Shown: piece after piece, positions 21,892 to 33,769 of the stretch | How the letters are laid out: the number at the start of each line of letters is the position of its first letter | How positions within the stretch are numbered: position 1 is the stretch's first letter | DNA from: Apium graveolens | Taxonomy: Eukaryota > Streptophyta > Magnoliopsida > Apiales > Apiaceae | Reading direction: 5' to 3' | Assembly (NCBI RefSeq): GCF_009905375.1 | Contig: NC_133653.1 | Location: 84,918,079-84,982,078 of the forward strand | DNA length: 64,000 bases | Made by a program: the position numbers and the translations under genes | Notes under the pieces: generated by a model | Seen by the model: the letters and a program-made list of their open reading frames with translations, nothing else | What the model was told of the DNA's origin: nothing | Databases searched by the model: none

Positions 21892-22676
21892 TGATAACTT
21901 CGGTAAGCGAGGAGGCTCCGTCCGACGCCGTTCTTGGATCTTCTGGGTGTTAATGAGGTGTGGCTGCTGGTTGGGTATCTGCAAAACAACACCGGAAGGG
22001 GGTTTGGCTCCCACGGCGCCTCCGGTGTAAGAATAAGAATAGGGTTTTGGAGAAGATGAGGATGTATGTATGCAATAGAAAGGTTGTTGTGTGAGTGTAT
22101 GGATGTGAGAGGGTGAGTGTGCAAAAGTGTGAATGTTTTTCTGACCCCTAAACCCTTCATCCTTGGGGGTATATATAGCCCAAAGGTAGGGTTTAGGGGT
22201 TGTTAACTCTAAATCAGGGCCGTTGGATCTTGGGGGCAGAAGACGCCTGTCTTGGGTGGATTGCTTACCCGTGTCCAGGGGAGGACCACCTCCAGGGTGT
22301 CCTAACGGCCTTCTGACACGCGTCGTGCTTGTCTGATATGTCGGTTGTTGATAGTTGTCATTGTCATGTGCCCACGTACCCTTCCCTGGCGGGTTGTGAA
22401 ATGTGCATGTGCTTTCAGGGACCCCCGCTCATGTTGATCTTGGCCCTGTTCCGGATCCAGGTAGGCAGATGATCCAGGTCATGGGCTGGATCCTGGTAGG
22501 CAGGTGATCCAGGTCCCGGGTTGGAACCGGGTTGGGAGATGACCCGGGTCATGGGTTGGCCCGGACCAGGTCTCTCCACTTGATTGTTCTGGGAGAGGGG
22601 GATCTTGGTCTATCAGTTGAGCCTGATACCCTTTAGATCCAGGTTGGATCCTAGTCAGGTCGCTTATACCCTATCA
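21892..22676 (-). repeat. 5' LTR of the Tat-lineage element
   Basis: A 785-bp LTR with TGATAAC...CCCTATCA ends, matching 9691-10474. A TATATATAG core at 22170-22178 could serve as the - strand promoter. Differences from the 3' LTR are scattered substitutions, about one in twenty. Confidence 0.9.
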
Positions 22677-24000
22677 ACAACTATGCTTGCAATTCATCAC
22701 TTCCGGCTAATTAAGGACAAAGATCAATTTCAAAGGGAATAGTTTTAAGTGCTCCCCTGCTTTAGTTAAGTAATGCTCCGATGGTGGTTGTGCAATTTTT
22801 ATAAAGATAGCTAGAGTTCTCTTCTCCAAGTCAATCGATGCTGGTGATTTGAAATCAAATCTAAAATATAAATTACCGAGTATGTTTTGGATGGTGTAGC
22901 ATAGAAACAGCAATAACATCAGAGAGACGCCAACACCAAAAATATGTTAAGTATTTTATAGAAAATTCCGAGTCTTTAAAGTTTAGATAGATATTTTTTA
23001 ACTGAATTGGAGTTGAATAATTTTTTTAAATAAGTTTTGATATGCAGAAAGTAAGCATCAGCGCAGCATTATGTCCATACCCTAATGACTCCATCTCAGT
23101 TGCATAATATCAAGAAGTCTCCGGCTAAATTTGATTGAAGTCAAAGAAAAGATAATCACGGTGACAACGAGCAGAACCAGTAGTAACTGCAGCTGTAAGA
23201 TCAGACTTTCTGTCTTAAAACAAAATAACATATCGTCTGGAGCAGCGCAGTGGTGCGAAAAAACCATCAATATATCCAAGCTCAACAACAACTCTAGTTA
23301 ATTAAAATGTAAACCAGTCCTAGGTTGATCAAATGACAATGACCGGTAGCGGTACTTGCACAACGTCGAAGCCTAATCATCATTAGTATCGAGAACTGAA
23401 AACTTAAAATTGTTAAATAGTTCATTAAATGAATATTAAAAAATTAGTATCGTTATTGCAGCAATAGTCATCACTAACATTTGTCTTCAATAAATTCCCC
23501 AGAAGCACTACTTAGTTCAAGTCCTGTTTCAAGTTAATACACCCCCTCCCTATCGTACAATTTAAAGTTAAGCAACCAAGAACAAGAAATTGAATCAATC
23601 TTATACACTAGTATGGATGAAGTTGGTTTTCTTTTTTATTTTACTTAAATTTTAAATGTTTGTTTTAGAGAGACAGAGGATGTATAAATTAGGATTATAC
23701 GTCTGTGGTATCTCAACAGACGTTTTAGCATGACTTTTATGTATATAGGTGTATGGTGAAGCCTCAACAGCCTTATATTATTACTTTATGCGGCTGTTTT
23801 GTCTGTTTTACAATGTTTCCTTCTATAATTAACTAATCCTCATGAAGATTGAATTATACTAATTTCTCATTTAATATCAAAAATTGAAAAGAATTTGAAC
23901 GTATGTTGTTTTTTTTTCCTATACTCAAAGATTTTTAAATCTGTGTTGAATTTAATTATTCCTTATAATTTACTAATCCTAATGTTCTTTGATTAATCAT
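22677..24000. other. Host-like intergenic DNA, no supported gene
   Basis: Two short - strand frames (22919-22707 and 23291-23082) have fairly protein-like composition. The second has a strongly hydrophobic run (LQLLLVLLVVTVIIF). Neither has a recognisable domain or a long partner exon, so they may be remnants. The rest is AT-rich. Confidence 0.45.
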
Positions 24001-24011
24001 ATTAATGCCTC

Positions 24012-24019
24012 TATAAATA
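24012..24019 (+). promoter_or_regulatory. TATA box upstream of the 24089 gene
   Basis: TATAAATA in a C/T-flanked context lies 77 bp before the ATG at 24089. A start site near 24045 would give a leader of about 45 nt (ACCACATCTTCGAAAAACTC and on). Spacing and composition are typical of plant core promoters. Confidence 0.6.
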
Positions 24020-24088
24020 ATAGAAACCAGTTCTTACACCACATCTTCGAAAAACTCCTTAATCCTGTGTATTGTTCCCAACAACATA

Positions 24089-24979
24089 ATGATTCAACCT
24101 GTTGAAGATTACCCTAACTTTTTTCCTAATGTTATTCCTCCTAGTTTTTCGGCCATTCTGCCACCTCCTGATGCATTCACGGTTCTGACACCTACAAAAA
24201 ATTTGAAGTTTAATGGAATATTGATCACTACAGTAGTTTTGGCGTTTATTGTTGTCGTCAGCATAAATTTTCTTTGTTGGCTCAAGTGGTGCAAGAAGAA
24301 GCATCAAGATGATTCCAAGGCTAAAGAAAGTGAACATGTTAAGAAAAGAAAATCTAGGAAAGTAAGGTCTACTAAGAATACCAAGAAAGGTAGTAATGTT
24401 CATGAAAGAGACATACCTGTTTATGGATATGACAGGAGACTTTCAAAATCTAATGGAAGACTTATAGAAGCAAGGTATGGTAAAGAGGCTACCAGAAATT
24501 ATGATTATGAAGGAGACGTGGAATCTGGAATGGACGAGTATTCAAGGTCTGAAGATGAGGCAAATTTTTATGAGAAATCTGATATGTCAGTGATTTATGC
24601 TAAAGATGACACGGAAAATATTGCTCATCAAGGAGGAGCAGACACATCTTTAGAGGGTGAGACAAGTCATAATAACCAATCTAAGGAGGTGGAATTAGCT
24701 AAAGATGCTACGGTGAGTGATGTTCCTGAAACAAATAATAAGGAGCTGATGACTTATGCTAAAGATGACTGGAAAAGTAATGCTTATGAAGGAGAAGGAG
24801 ACACCTGTTCAGAGAGTGAGATAGGTGATAATGAGCAATCTACGATGATGGAATTAGCTATAGATGCTAGGAAAAGTAATGTTTCTGAAAGAGATTCGGA
24901 ATCAAAAGATCGTTCTGGGAAATCTAAGAAAGGGAAAGGGCAGATCTCGTTCAGCGATATAGGTTGTTTCATATATTAG
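24089..24979 (+). CDS. Unrecognised single-pass membrane protein with acidic repeats, 296 aa
   Basis: A single open exon of 296 codons with no internal stop. A short proline-rich N-terminus (residues 1-42, VIPPSF, ILPPPDAF) precedes one transmembrane segment (about 43-65). A Cys/Lys-rich juxtamembrane patch (CWLKWCKKKHQDD) and a basic stretch (KKRKSRKVRSTKNTKKG) follow. The rest is acidic and has two diverged repeats of about 50 residues, each starting YAKDD and continuing to EVELAKDA or MELAIDA; an earlier YGKEA..YDYEGD block may be a third. The charge step after the membrane segment suggests the long tail is cytoplasmic. A TATA box lies upstream and AATAAA at about 25031 downstream. I know no family with this layout. 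It could be a fast-evolving or lineage-specific gene. The transmembrane segment is not followed by a RING-H2 domain, so it is not an ATL-type ligase. Confidence 0.65.
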   Translation: MIQPVEDYPNFFPNVIPPSFSAILPPPDAFTVLTPTKNLKFNGILITTVVLAFIVVVSINFLCWLKWCKKKHQDDSKAKESEHVKKRKSRKVRSTKNTKKGSNVHERDIPVYGYDRRLSKSNGRLIEARYGKEATRNYDYEGDVESGMDEYSRSEDEANFYEKSDMSVIYAKDDTENIAHQGGADTSLEGETSHNNQSKEVELAKDATVSDVPETNNKELMTYAKDDWKSNAYEGEGDTCSESEIGDNEQSTMMELAIDARKSNVSERDSESKDRSGKSKKGKGQISFSDIGCFIY

Positions 24980-25229
24980 TGAAGGTTTGCTGCCATTCTT
25001 ATTGTTAGGCTTATCAAATTTTGTCTATCCAATAAACATGAGATTGTTTAATGCAATGAATTCTTTTTGATTTAAATTATACTAGTTAGTGCAAGGTTTA
25101 CCTATTTTTGTCTTGTGAATGCATCTCATGACACGACTTATATTCCATATTCCAAACAAGTAAGTCACGGTTATAAAACTAGTTCACTTATACAAGAGAG
25201 GAGTTCACCTACAATACAGATCTCTTTTG
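24980..25229. other. 3' flank of the 24089 gene
   Basis: This flank contains AATAAA near 25031, which may be the polyadenylation signal of the upstream gene. No gene is seen before the long copia repeat begins at 25230. Confidence 0.5.
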
Positions 25230-27163
25230 GACTTGCATCGGAATCAGAAAACCTGTATCTTCCACTTGTACTTTAGCTTACAATTATGCTTGCTCTAAAG
25301 TACGAGGACAGGTCTGCTTTATATTGAATTATTGATTATATGCTTGTCTAGAATGGGGATCTAAACTCACCAACTTCTTAGAATAAAACTTAACAATGCG
25401 TTGAGTCATTCTACAAAAGATATTTCTACGACCAATTTCCTTAACCTCCTACATATTTAAAGTGTACATTATTCTGTGTAGTAACCTGGGAAAAAAGGAT
25501 ACCAAAATTTAGGAGAAACTCCATATTTAGACAAAGAAACATGTCAAAATGGAATAACTTGGAACGAGGAGCCTGCATTTGATGGCAGGAACTGATTTTC
25601 AGTAGCTGCCAATCATCAAAGTGAAAACTTAAGAAGCAGTAATTAGGAGTTCTACTGATAATTCAGACCTAAGAATGAAGGATCTTGTTAAACACAGATT
25701 ATTCAAGGTGTTTAATAAACAGGACTTGTGATTGACATTTATACGTATAAACCTGATATGTAGCCTTTTTCAATGAACTAGTTTTCCTTTAATCTTCAGA
25801 TTCTATCTTACGTCTTTACAAACAGAATATTTAAGAAACATTAGGAAGGAGAGTTAGCAGGACTCCCAATTCCAAACGATAGCATGTTCATCTCTAACTG
25901 GTGTTAGAAAAAATTAGATTTTTAGATCATAGTTTTATTATATTTTTTATGATAATTCTAAAATTTAATTATCGGAAGTTATTCCATGATATGTAAACTT
26001 AAATTTTCATATATGGTTTTAAGAATTTTTCTTAATGAAATCCATAGAGAATTTGAGTTAAACTTAGTGGTTTGAAAGAGCTGGAAGAAAGAGAATGTAT
26101 TTTGTCCCACATTGAAAATAAATAAAGGGGATATTGACTTTATATAGTATCACACACATGGATAATGTACAACTACTAAGGTGTTTGACGGTGCATTGTG
26201 TTCTTGTGTGCTTCATGCGCGCTGCCACCTCGTCACACACCTGACCGGGTCGAAAGGGCGATTTGGGAGAATGCCTCGGCGTCTCACGTACGCGAGGCGA
26301 CCTGGGCGGGAATTTTATTTATTTGTGTGATTTAATATTTTAATTAGAATTTATTTATCAGTTTGGGCTTGGTTATAACAGTTGGGCTGGGTTCGGTTTC
26401 TGAATTAGGCTGAGTCACTTTGTAAGTGGGCTTAGTCAGATTCATTGAACCTGGACATTTGACAAATAACTCAGTAACTGATAATATATTCAAATTAAAA
26501 TTAAATCTGAAATAATGTGAGGAATAATGAATAATTTGTTACAATTTTATTTTAAATTCAAATTATATTTCAAATTCAAATTATCAATTTTGATTTATGT
26601 ATTAATTGTACAGTTTAATTCTGATATTAAATGGGGTGGCCAGTTACACTTAGTCTCTACTATAAATAGAGGACTTAGGTTCTGAGTTTTTTCCACCATA
26701 CCCTACATTCTTCCTCTCCTCTCTATACTCTCTGCTCTCCCATATTCAGATAGTGGTTTTTCGGCGAAGTGAGATCCCAGTCGAAGTTGAGCTTTCGAGG
26801 TGTTGTCAACTCAAAGCTCGAAGTTGTTTTATCCTGGAGGAGTTGTTGTATAGCATCCCAACGCAGCCAGGTGGGGGCAACTATCTCTTCAAAAGTAGTC
26901 ACGACTTCGAGCAAGGCCTGGCGACTCAGCTGTTTCGTTACTTTCTGTATTTTACCAGTTTCACATCACTGCTTTATGTTCTTTCTTTAAGTGTTAAAGC
27001 TATGGTTACTGGTACGCACTCTTACTTTTCTTTGTTCTTACAGTTTCTGACTTGCATGCTGTTTACCTACATATTTTACTTTGTTAACTGTTATCTTGGC
27101 CTTGTCTTACTAAATTCAATATATAATTTCCTTTATATTGTTGTAATAGTTAGTATTATTTCA
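25230..27163 (+). repeat. 5' LTR (or LTR plus upstream repeat) of copia A
   Basis: 1934 bp matching the split 3' copy. It contains a TATA box TATAAATA at 26661-26668 and a CG-rich patch at 26210-26310 in otherwise AT-rich sequence. If the LTR really begins at TGTTAGAAA (25902), the 670 bp before it would be leftover 3' internal sequence from a tandem neighbour. Both readings fit what is seen. Confidence 0.75.
26661..26668 (+). promoter_or_regulatory. TATA box in the copia A 5' LTR
   Basis: CTACTATAAATAGAGGAC lies about 500 bp before the LTR end, and the same string is kept in the 3' copy at 55771-55788. This is the likely U3/R promoter of the element. Confidence 0.65.
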
Positions 27164-27208
27164 AACATTCTTGAAGAGATCGATCGTTATATATTATTTA
27201 GCGTAATA

Positions 27209-28225
27209 ATGGTTAGCGAAGCTGAGGTTCCCGTTGGTGGTGGTAGTAGTTCTGGTGCAATTGTTGGGACCATAGATTAGACCACTTATAGTTTTCCACA
27301 AGCCGTTGAATTAACTGGTTTACCGGAGAAATTCAACGGTGGCATCGGCTTTTCTCGTTGGCAGAATAGGATGAAATTGTGGTTGACTATAAAGGGTTTG
27401 TGGCCGGTTGTGGAATATGAGAAACCGGTTGTAGATCAAGAGATGGATGAAACGGTTAAGGCTTTTGCAAAGTGAACTGAGAAGGATGGGGTGGCTAGGG
27501 AGGCCATTTTGGCTGATCTATCAAACACTTTGTTTGATCTTTATTCTTCTGATGCCTACTCCACAAAACTCTTATTGAAGAAGCTGGACCAAACACATAA
27601 TACTAACTCACAAGGTCTGGAAAAGTATTCTGTGGCAAGGTTCCTTGAGTTCAAGTTGGTGGACAATAAGTCCATGACTGAGCAAGTGCATGAGTTCGAG
27701 ATGATAGTGCATGCTTTGAAGGAGTCTAGAATGGACCTCCCTGAAAAGTTCAAGGTTATGAGTGTGATTGAAAAGCTCCCGCAGTCTTGGGAAGAGTTCT
27801 CTCTCTCCCTGAAAAGACAGAATGGAGAGATCACCTGGACCAACCTTATGCTGGACATCTCGGTCCAAGAAAAACACAAGTCCAAACAGGGACATGTGAT
27901 GTCAACTGAGCACAGTACCTCGAAGGTAAACGTAGCAACTGTAGGACTGAAAAGGAAGGCTGTTCCTAAGAAAGTGAATAGTAATAAACCTAAGAGTGAC
28001 AAGGACAAGGACAAGAAACCCAAGGCAAATAAACCATGTGAGGACTGCCCTACGAAGAAAGCGAAGAAAACTGAGGTGGTAGCGCATGCGAATGCTGTGT
28101 CGGGAACCGCAAGTGGGCCCGTAGTGAACATGGTTGTTGGTGAGGCTACGACTTCTGAAACCAACGGTGACCGGTATGTATCCTACAACCCTTTAATTTT
28201 TTCTACTTATCTGTCAAATGAATGA
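27209..28225 (+). pseudogene. Copia A Gag
   Basis: The frame starts MVSEAEVPVGGG. It has the Gag core motifs GLPEKFNGG, FSRWQNRMKLWLTIKGLWPV and LLLKKLDQTHNTNSQGLEKY. A Lys-rich tail (VNSNKPKSDKDKDKKPKAN) has CEDCP in place of a normal zinc knuckle. In-frame stops occur at 27278 (TAG), 27473 (TGA) and 28223 (TGA, directly before the protease). No other frame break is needed, so Gag and Pol are in one frame. Confidence 0.85.
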
Positions 28226-29197
28226 TTGATAGATACTGGAGCTAATGTGCATATTTGTGCTGATATTAGTTTATTTGTATCTTATCAACAGAGTCATAGC
28301 TTGACTGTGAAGATGGGGAATGCTAGTGTCGCTCAAGTACTTGGAATGGGAAATATGGATCTGAAGTTCCCTTCAGGACGTATACTATCTCTGACTAGAG
28401 TGCATCATGTTCCCGACATGCGTGGAAATATAATAAGTGGAAGCTGTTTAGTGTCTAGTGGTTTTCAAATTTCTTTCAAGTGTAATAAAGTAGTTCTTAT
28501 TCATACTGGTACATTTTTTGGCAAGGGTTACTTGTCAAATGGTTTATTTGTTATTAATGTTGAACCCGTCTTGGGGAATTTGAATAATAATATTATTCCT
28601 TCTGTTAACTATGTTGAATCCTCGGATATATGGCATGCTAGACTAGGTCACTTAAACTTTGGTGCTCTTAAGTATATGATGAAGTTAGAGTTGATTCCAA
28701 AATATACCATTGAAAAGAATTCTAAATGTCAAGTATGTGTGTCTGCTAAACAAATAAGGAAACCTTTTCATAATATTGTTAGGGATTCAGACTTGTTAGA
28801 TTTAGTACACACTGATATTTGTGAATTTGGTGGTGTGTTGACCAAGGACGAGTTTAGATACTTCATTACTTTTATAGATGATAGTAGTAGATATTGTTAT
28901 GTATATATACTTAGACATAAGGATGAAGCACTTAGTAAATTCATTATATATAAAACTGAAGTAGAAAAATAAACTAGTAAGTTACTTAAATGATTGAGAT
29001 CTGATAGAGGTGGTGAGTATACGAGTAACGCTTTTATTGAACTTTGTGCAAACAATGGTATAGTTCATGAAGTTACTCCACCATACACACCTGAGTCTAA
29101 TGGGGTTGCTGAGCGAAAGAACAGAAAATTTAAAGATATGATTAATAGTATGATGATTAGCTCTGGGTTTCCTAAATACATGTGGGAGAAGCTCTAA
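28226..29197 (+). pseudogene. Copia A protease and integrase
   Basis: The protease active site LIDTGANVHIC is at the start. The integrase zinc region has WHARLGHLNFGALKYM and CQVCVSAKQIRKPFH. The core carries THTDIC-type VHTDICEFGG, LRSDRGGEY and SNGVAERKNR, so all three catalytic acids are present. Stops lie at 28970 (TAA) and 28991 (TGA), and a frameshift occurs near 29190 in MWEKL. Order PR-IN before RT is the Ty1/copia order. Confidence 0.88.
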
Positions 29198-30760
29198 ATA
29201 CGGCGTGCCATATTTTGAATAGAGTCCCTCTGAAACACATGGATAAGACACCCTTGGAGTTATGGAATGGCATGATGACTAGTCTTAAGTATCTTCGTGT
29301 GTGGGGGTTCCTTGCTAAGGTACTTGTTCCTGAACACAAGAGAAAGAAACTAGGTCCGAAAACTGTTGACTGTATCTTTCTGGGCTATCTTGAAACCACT
29401 ACAGCTATGAGATTTTTAGTATTAAAATCTGACATATATGGCATAGTGGCAAACACAGTAGTTGAAATTCGAGATTCTACATTCTTTGAGGATGTCTACC
29501 ATATGAAGACTGGAATACCTGAAATGACTTCTGAGGAAGATCCTGCTCAAACATCGAGTTCTATTGATGATCATGTGGAAAAGATGATAAATATGGGGGC
29601 GGAACCTAGTAGTAACTCTATTCCTAAGGAAGTAGAGGAGCCAAGGAGAAGTAAGCGTGCAAAGGTAGTTAAGGACTTTGGAGGTGATTTTATCACTTAC
29701 AATGTCGAGGACGAACCTTTAACTTTCCGACAAGCTATGGATTCTTCAGAGTCTAGGCATTGGAAGGGCGCTGTGAAGAGTGAAATTGACTATATTGTTT
29801 CTAATAGAACATGGGAGTTGGTTGATCCCTCTCCTGGGTGTTCTACTATTGGGTGCAAATGGGTCTTTAAGAGGAAGTTGAACCCTGACGGCTCAATAGA
29901 TAAGTACAAATCTAGAATGGTAGCTAAGGGTTTTAAGCAGAGGGAAGGAATTGATTACTTTGATACATACTCTCTGGTTGCTAGGATGGTGACAATCTGA
30001 ATGCTTATAGCATTGGCTTCCGTCCATGGTCTTATCATCCATCAGATGGATGTAAAGATCGTTTTTCCTCATGGTGAACTTGAAGAAGAGATTTATATGG
30101 ACCAGTCTAAGGGATTTGTTGCATCTGGCAATGAAAGGAAAGTATGTAAGTTAATCAAGTCCATCTATGGCTTAAAACAAGCTCCCAGAGATTGGCATAA
30201 AAAGTTTGATGAAACTGTATTGTCATTCAGGTATAAGATTAATGAAAGTGACAAGTGTGTCTACACTAAAGTTAAAGGTAGTGAGTGTGTTATCATGTGC
30301 CTATATGTGGATGACATTTTACTGTTAGGAACCAATATTGAGATTATTAACGAGACAAAAGAATTCTTGAAAAGGCACTTTGAAATGAAGGATATGGGTG
30401 AGGCTATTGTGATTCTTGGAATCAAACTGATTTAGTCAGCTAAGGGAATAACCTTGACTCAATCTCATTATATAGAGAAATCTATACTTGAGAAATATGG
30501 TTATTCACAGTGTAGAATCGCTATTACACCTTATGATTCTAAAGTTGCTCTTGTCAAAAATACTTCAGGAGTGCATGTGTCTTAGTTAAGGTATTCTAAG
30601 ATTATTGGGAGTTTGCAGTATCTAGGTAACTGTACTAGACAAGATATTTCATATTTTGTGTCTAAGTTGTCTAGATATACAAGCTGTCCAAACAGAACTC
30701 ATTGGGATGCTCTTGATAGAGTACTTAGATATCTAAAAGGCACAATGTACCTTAGTTTAC
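29182..30760 (+). pseudogene. Copia A integrase C-terminus and reverse transcriptase
   Basis: Integrase C-terminal motif NRVPLKHMDKTPLELW and GYLETTTAMRF come first. An acidic linker and RT follow: WKGAVKSEIDYI, GCKWVFKRKLNPDG, AKGFKQREGIDY, IHQMDVKIVFPHGELEEEI and the catalytic MCLYVDDILLLG. Stops lie at 29998 (TGA), 30433 (TAG) and 30583 (TAG). The family position is Tork-like by the KSIYGLKQAPRDW motif, but I cannot place it firmly. Confidence 0.85.
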
Positions 30761-31293
30761 ACTAAAGGAGATTTCCTGGTGTGTTTGAAGGGTACAGTGA
30801 TGCAAGTTGTATAGCTATGAAGTCTGGTTCCAATGGAGTGACTGGATATGTGTTCACCTTGGCAGGTGGAGCAATATCCTTGAAGTCAAGCAGACAGACT
30901 ATAGTGACTCGGTCTACATTTGAGGTTGAGTTGTGTGCACTATATGCCACGGGGACGGAGGTTGAATGGTTACACAGACTTATGTCTGCAATACCTGTAG
31001 TAAGCAGACCGCTTCCAGCTATTGTTATTCACTGTGATAGTCGAACAACTATTGACAAGATTAGCAGTAAAAATCATAATGCTAAAAGTAAGAGACATGT
31101 CCAAGTTAGACTTAAGTCTACAAGGGGTTTAGTGACTGATATGATTATAGCTATAGAGTTCATAGGAACTCAGAATAATATAGCCGATCCTTTGACTAAA
31201 GGATTGGAACCTGCAGTGGTCCTCAGGTCAAGGTTGGGGATGGGATTGTCAACCCATAATAATTCATCAATAGTGGGAACCCAATACACATGA
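30761..31293 (+). pseudogene. Copia A RNase H
   Basis: YSDASCIAMKSGSNGVTGYVF, the E in STFEVELCAL, and IHCDSRTTIDKI give the three acidic positions of copia RNase H. ADPLTKGL near the end is the usual C-terminal motif. It ends at TGA 31291-31293. About 360 bp of 3' untranslated sequence follows up to the copia B insertion. Confidence 0.85.
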
Positions 31294-31655
31294 GAGGAGA
31301 TCCCTCGAAGTGTATCCAATATGGTAATAACAAGCTGTAAGGATGAATTGGTAGTACCTTTGCTATATAGATGATATTGTTGTATCTGAGTCAATCCCCT
31401 GTAAACCTAGAAGGTACTGACACTACTAGAAAAGTAAGAGTGTTAAAACTCTGAATGGGATCAAGTCATTTGACGAGATAGAGGCAGTATATCTCTGGAG
31501 ATGCCCAGCTAAGCGAATATAATTGTGTGGTCACAATTAGAGGAAAGGGTTATTCCTTAAAGCATTCGACGAACAGGATCGAGACAAGACCATTAAAATC
31601 TCAAAGCCGTAGATTGCCACCAAATCCGTTGACTTGTCGTCATCTATGGAACTTG
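31294..31655 (+). other. Copia A 3' untranslated region, left part
   Basis: Non-coding sequence downstream of RNase H. It ends in ACTTG (31651-31655), the target site duplicated by copia B. It resumes at 40561 (GGTTATACTAAACAG) and runs to the 3' repeat at 40680. Confidence 0.75.
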
Positions 31656-33188
31656 TGTTGGGTTTCGAAGGCATAAAACGCAGCGGATAAACGTAAATAA
31701 AACAAAAATTTTAAAACCCAAAAACAGGATCCATGTATAATTATGGGCAGATTATGGAGATAACGAATCATACCTTTCAAGAGCTTAACTTTCACGAACT
31801 CAACGGAGATCCTAGCTATCATGCTTTGTGTCTACCTCTCGGAGAAACACCTCTATGGTATCCACACGAGTACCTTCACGAACATCTCACGAACTTGACT
31901 ACGGAATGGATGTACTAGCCTCCTTCTTGACGATCTGAATTGCCTCTGCCTCTCTTTGCTGCTAGGGTTTTCTCAAAAACGTACAAGCCTCTTTAACCTA
32001 TCATTATGTATTTATAATGGCTGATTAAAAAGGCCCATAACAGCAAAGCCCAACCCTAGTAGGTATTGGATTAAATAATAAAAATGAATTTCTATTATTT
32101 AATTAATAACTAAGTCATACTTAATTATTATGGGCAAAAACATTCCTTTTAATTCGAATTTATATTATCTCAATTAAGTCTTACTTAATTATAATAAAAT
32201 TCAAATAATCATCAATTAATTTAAATCCATAATTTAAATTAACTATTCCATTAAGTGCTCTATTTGTGTGACCCTATAGGCTATTATTTAATTGGCAATA
32301 ATTTTATTCTCTAATAAAATTATAAACAATGAGCGGTATCTAGTAATACATCATTGTTACCCAATCAAACAATAATTAAATCGTGATTAGATAAAACCTT
32401 TCGTGATTAATGTTTTTCGTGTAATATAATCCCTTTAACCATACATATTATAGATTAAACTCGAGGCATGTATTTAGTCATCCTCTTCAACATTTAATCC
32501 GGGTTTACTTGATCCATGAGTAGATTATCGAGACAAATCATTATTTGAGCATGACCATGCTTTTATAATCTCACTCAATCAAGAGGCCAATAATATCTCT
32601 CCTAATTATAGGAGGGTTAAATCCTTTATCTATCATTCATATTTCTCATACGACTCATGATATACCCGATGTCCACTTTTATCATCACCCGATCAAAAGT
32701 AACTTTTAATGTAGTCAAAGTATATTAATCCTCGTATAGAAATATAATGATTTCAAGTCAAAGGATCGTTACACCATTATCACTGTGAGTCTTTCTTATG
32801 ACTTTATTAAACATGAAGAATCTCACTGTGGGTCTGTCCAGTACCATGTACTCTCACATGTACCTATGTATTGACTTTAGTATCCCCATACTTATAACAA
32901 ATGAGATGTGGTTATCTTGTCAAACAACATACTAGTCTATCTATGTATTATTATTGTCCTATATAATAATACTCGACTAGGGACCTTTAAGAATATGATA
33001 TATTATATAATCTCAAGTTCAAGTCATGTACTTAAACTATACAATTTATATCATGATTCTAAGGACATTTATTATGCTAACAAAATATCGCAGTAATTAA
33101 GGTCATAATAAATACATTTATTGAATGATCAACTGACATAAAGATTATAAAAGAATAATGTATTTCCTCTAGGGCACCTACACTAACA
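31656..33188 (-). repeat. 3' LTR of copia B
   Basis: 1533 bp, matching 39023-40555 with scattered substitutions and no length change. Small open frames inside (31733-31918, 32908-33096) recur in the other LTR and are not genes. Confidence 0.92.
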
Positions 33189-33769
33189 ATCTCGCACTTG
33201 CACTAGAGCCAATCACCCATATATCTAATACCCATGGAACTAGTGTGACCATCGTGCTTCTGCTGCGACAAGCTTTTGGTCAGTGGGTCTGCAATGTTAT
33301 CATTTGTGTGCACTTTACATATGTGTATATCACCTCTTTCATTAATCTCTCGAATAAGGTGAAATCTCCTGAGTATATGTTTAGCCCGGGAGTGTGATCT
33401 AGGTTCTTTAGCCTGTGCAATGGCTCAATTATTATCACCGTATAGATCAATGGGATCTGCGATCGATGGAACCACTCCCAAATCAAAAATGAACTTTCGA
33501 ATCTAAACGGCCTCCTTAGCTGCTTCACAAGCTGCAATGTACTCAGCCTCCATTGTAGAATCAGCTACTGTTTCTTGCTTTGAACTCTTCCAGCTTACAG
33601 CACCTCCGTTTAGACAAAACACAAAACCAGACTGTGATACAGTATCATCTCTGTCTGTTTGGAAACTTGCATCGATGTAACCTTTTACAATGAGTTTCTC
33701 TTCTCCTCCATACACCAAGAATGAATCTTTAGTTCTTTTCAGGTACTTCAGAATATTCTTAACTGCCGT
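33189..33769 (-). pseudogene. Copia B RNase H
   Basis: On the - strand: GYIDASFQTDRDD, STMEAEYIAACEAAKEA and IDLYGDNN give the acidic positions. NIADPLTKSL is the C-terminal motif. Stops lie at about 33767, 33500 and 33426, each at a place where family members have Trp or Gly. The short tail to 33189 contains CAAGTGCGAGAT, a weak polypurine tract next to the 3' LTR. Confidence 0.82.

Larger units (their letters stand above)
9691..22676 (-). mobile_element. Ty3/gypsy LTR retrotransposon, Tat lineage, 13 kb
   Basis: LTRs at 9691-10474 and 21892-22676 both start TGATAAC and end CCCTATCA. The coding domains (gag, protease, RT, RNase H, second RNase H, integrase) read on the - strand, so 21892-22676 is the 5' LTR. 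Inside it lies the primer-binding site TGGCGCTAGAAGGAGG. A second RNase H domain after RT, a long 3' region with tandem repeats and an antisense ORF place it in the Tat/Retand-type clade. Flanking pentamers are ACACC (9686-9690) and ACAAC (22677-22681), a one-mismatch target duplication. The LTRs differ at roughly 5% of sites by eye, with many stops and a frameshift in gag-pol, so the copy is old and inactive. Confidence 0.92.
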
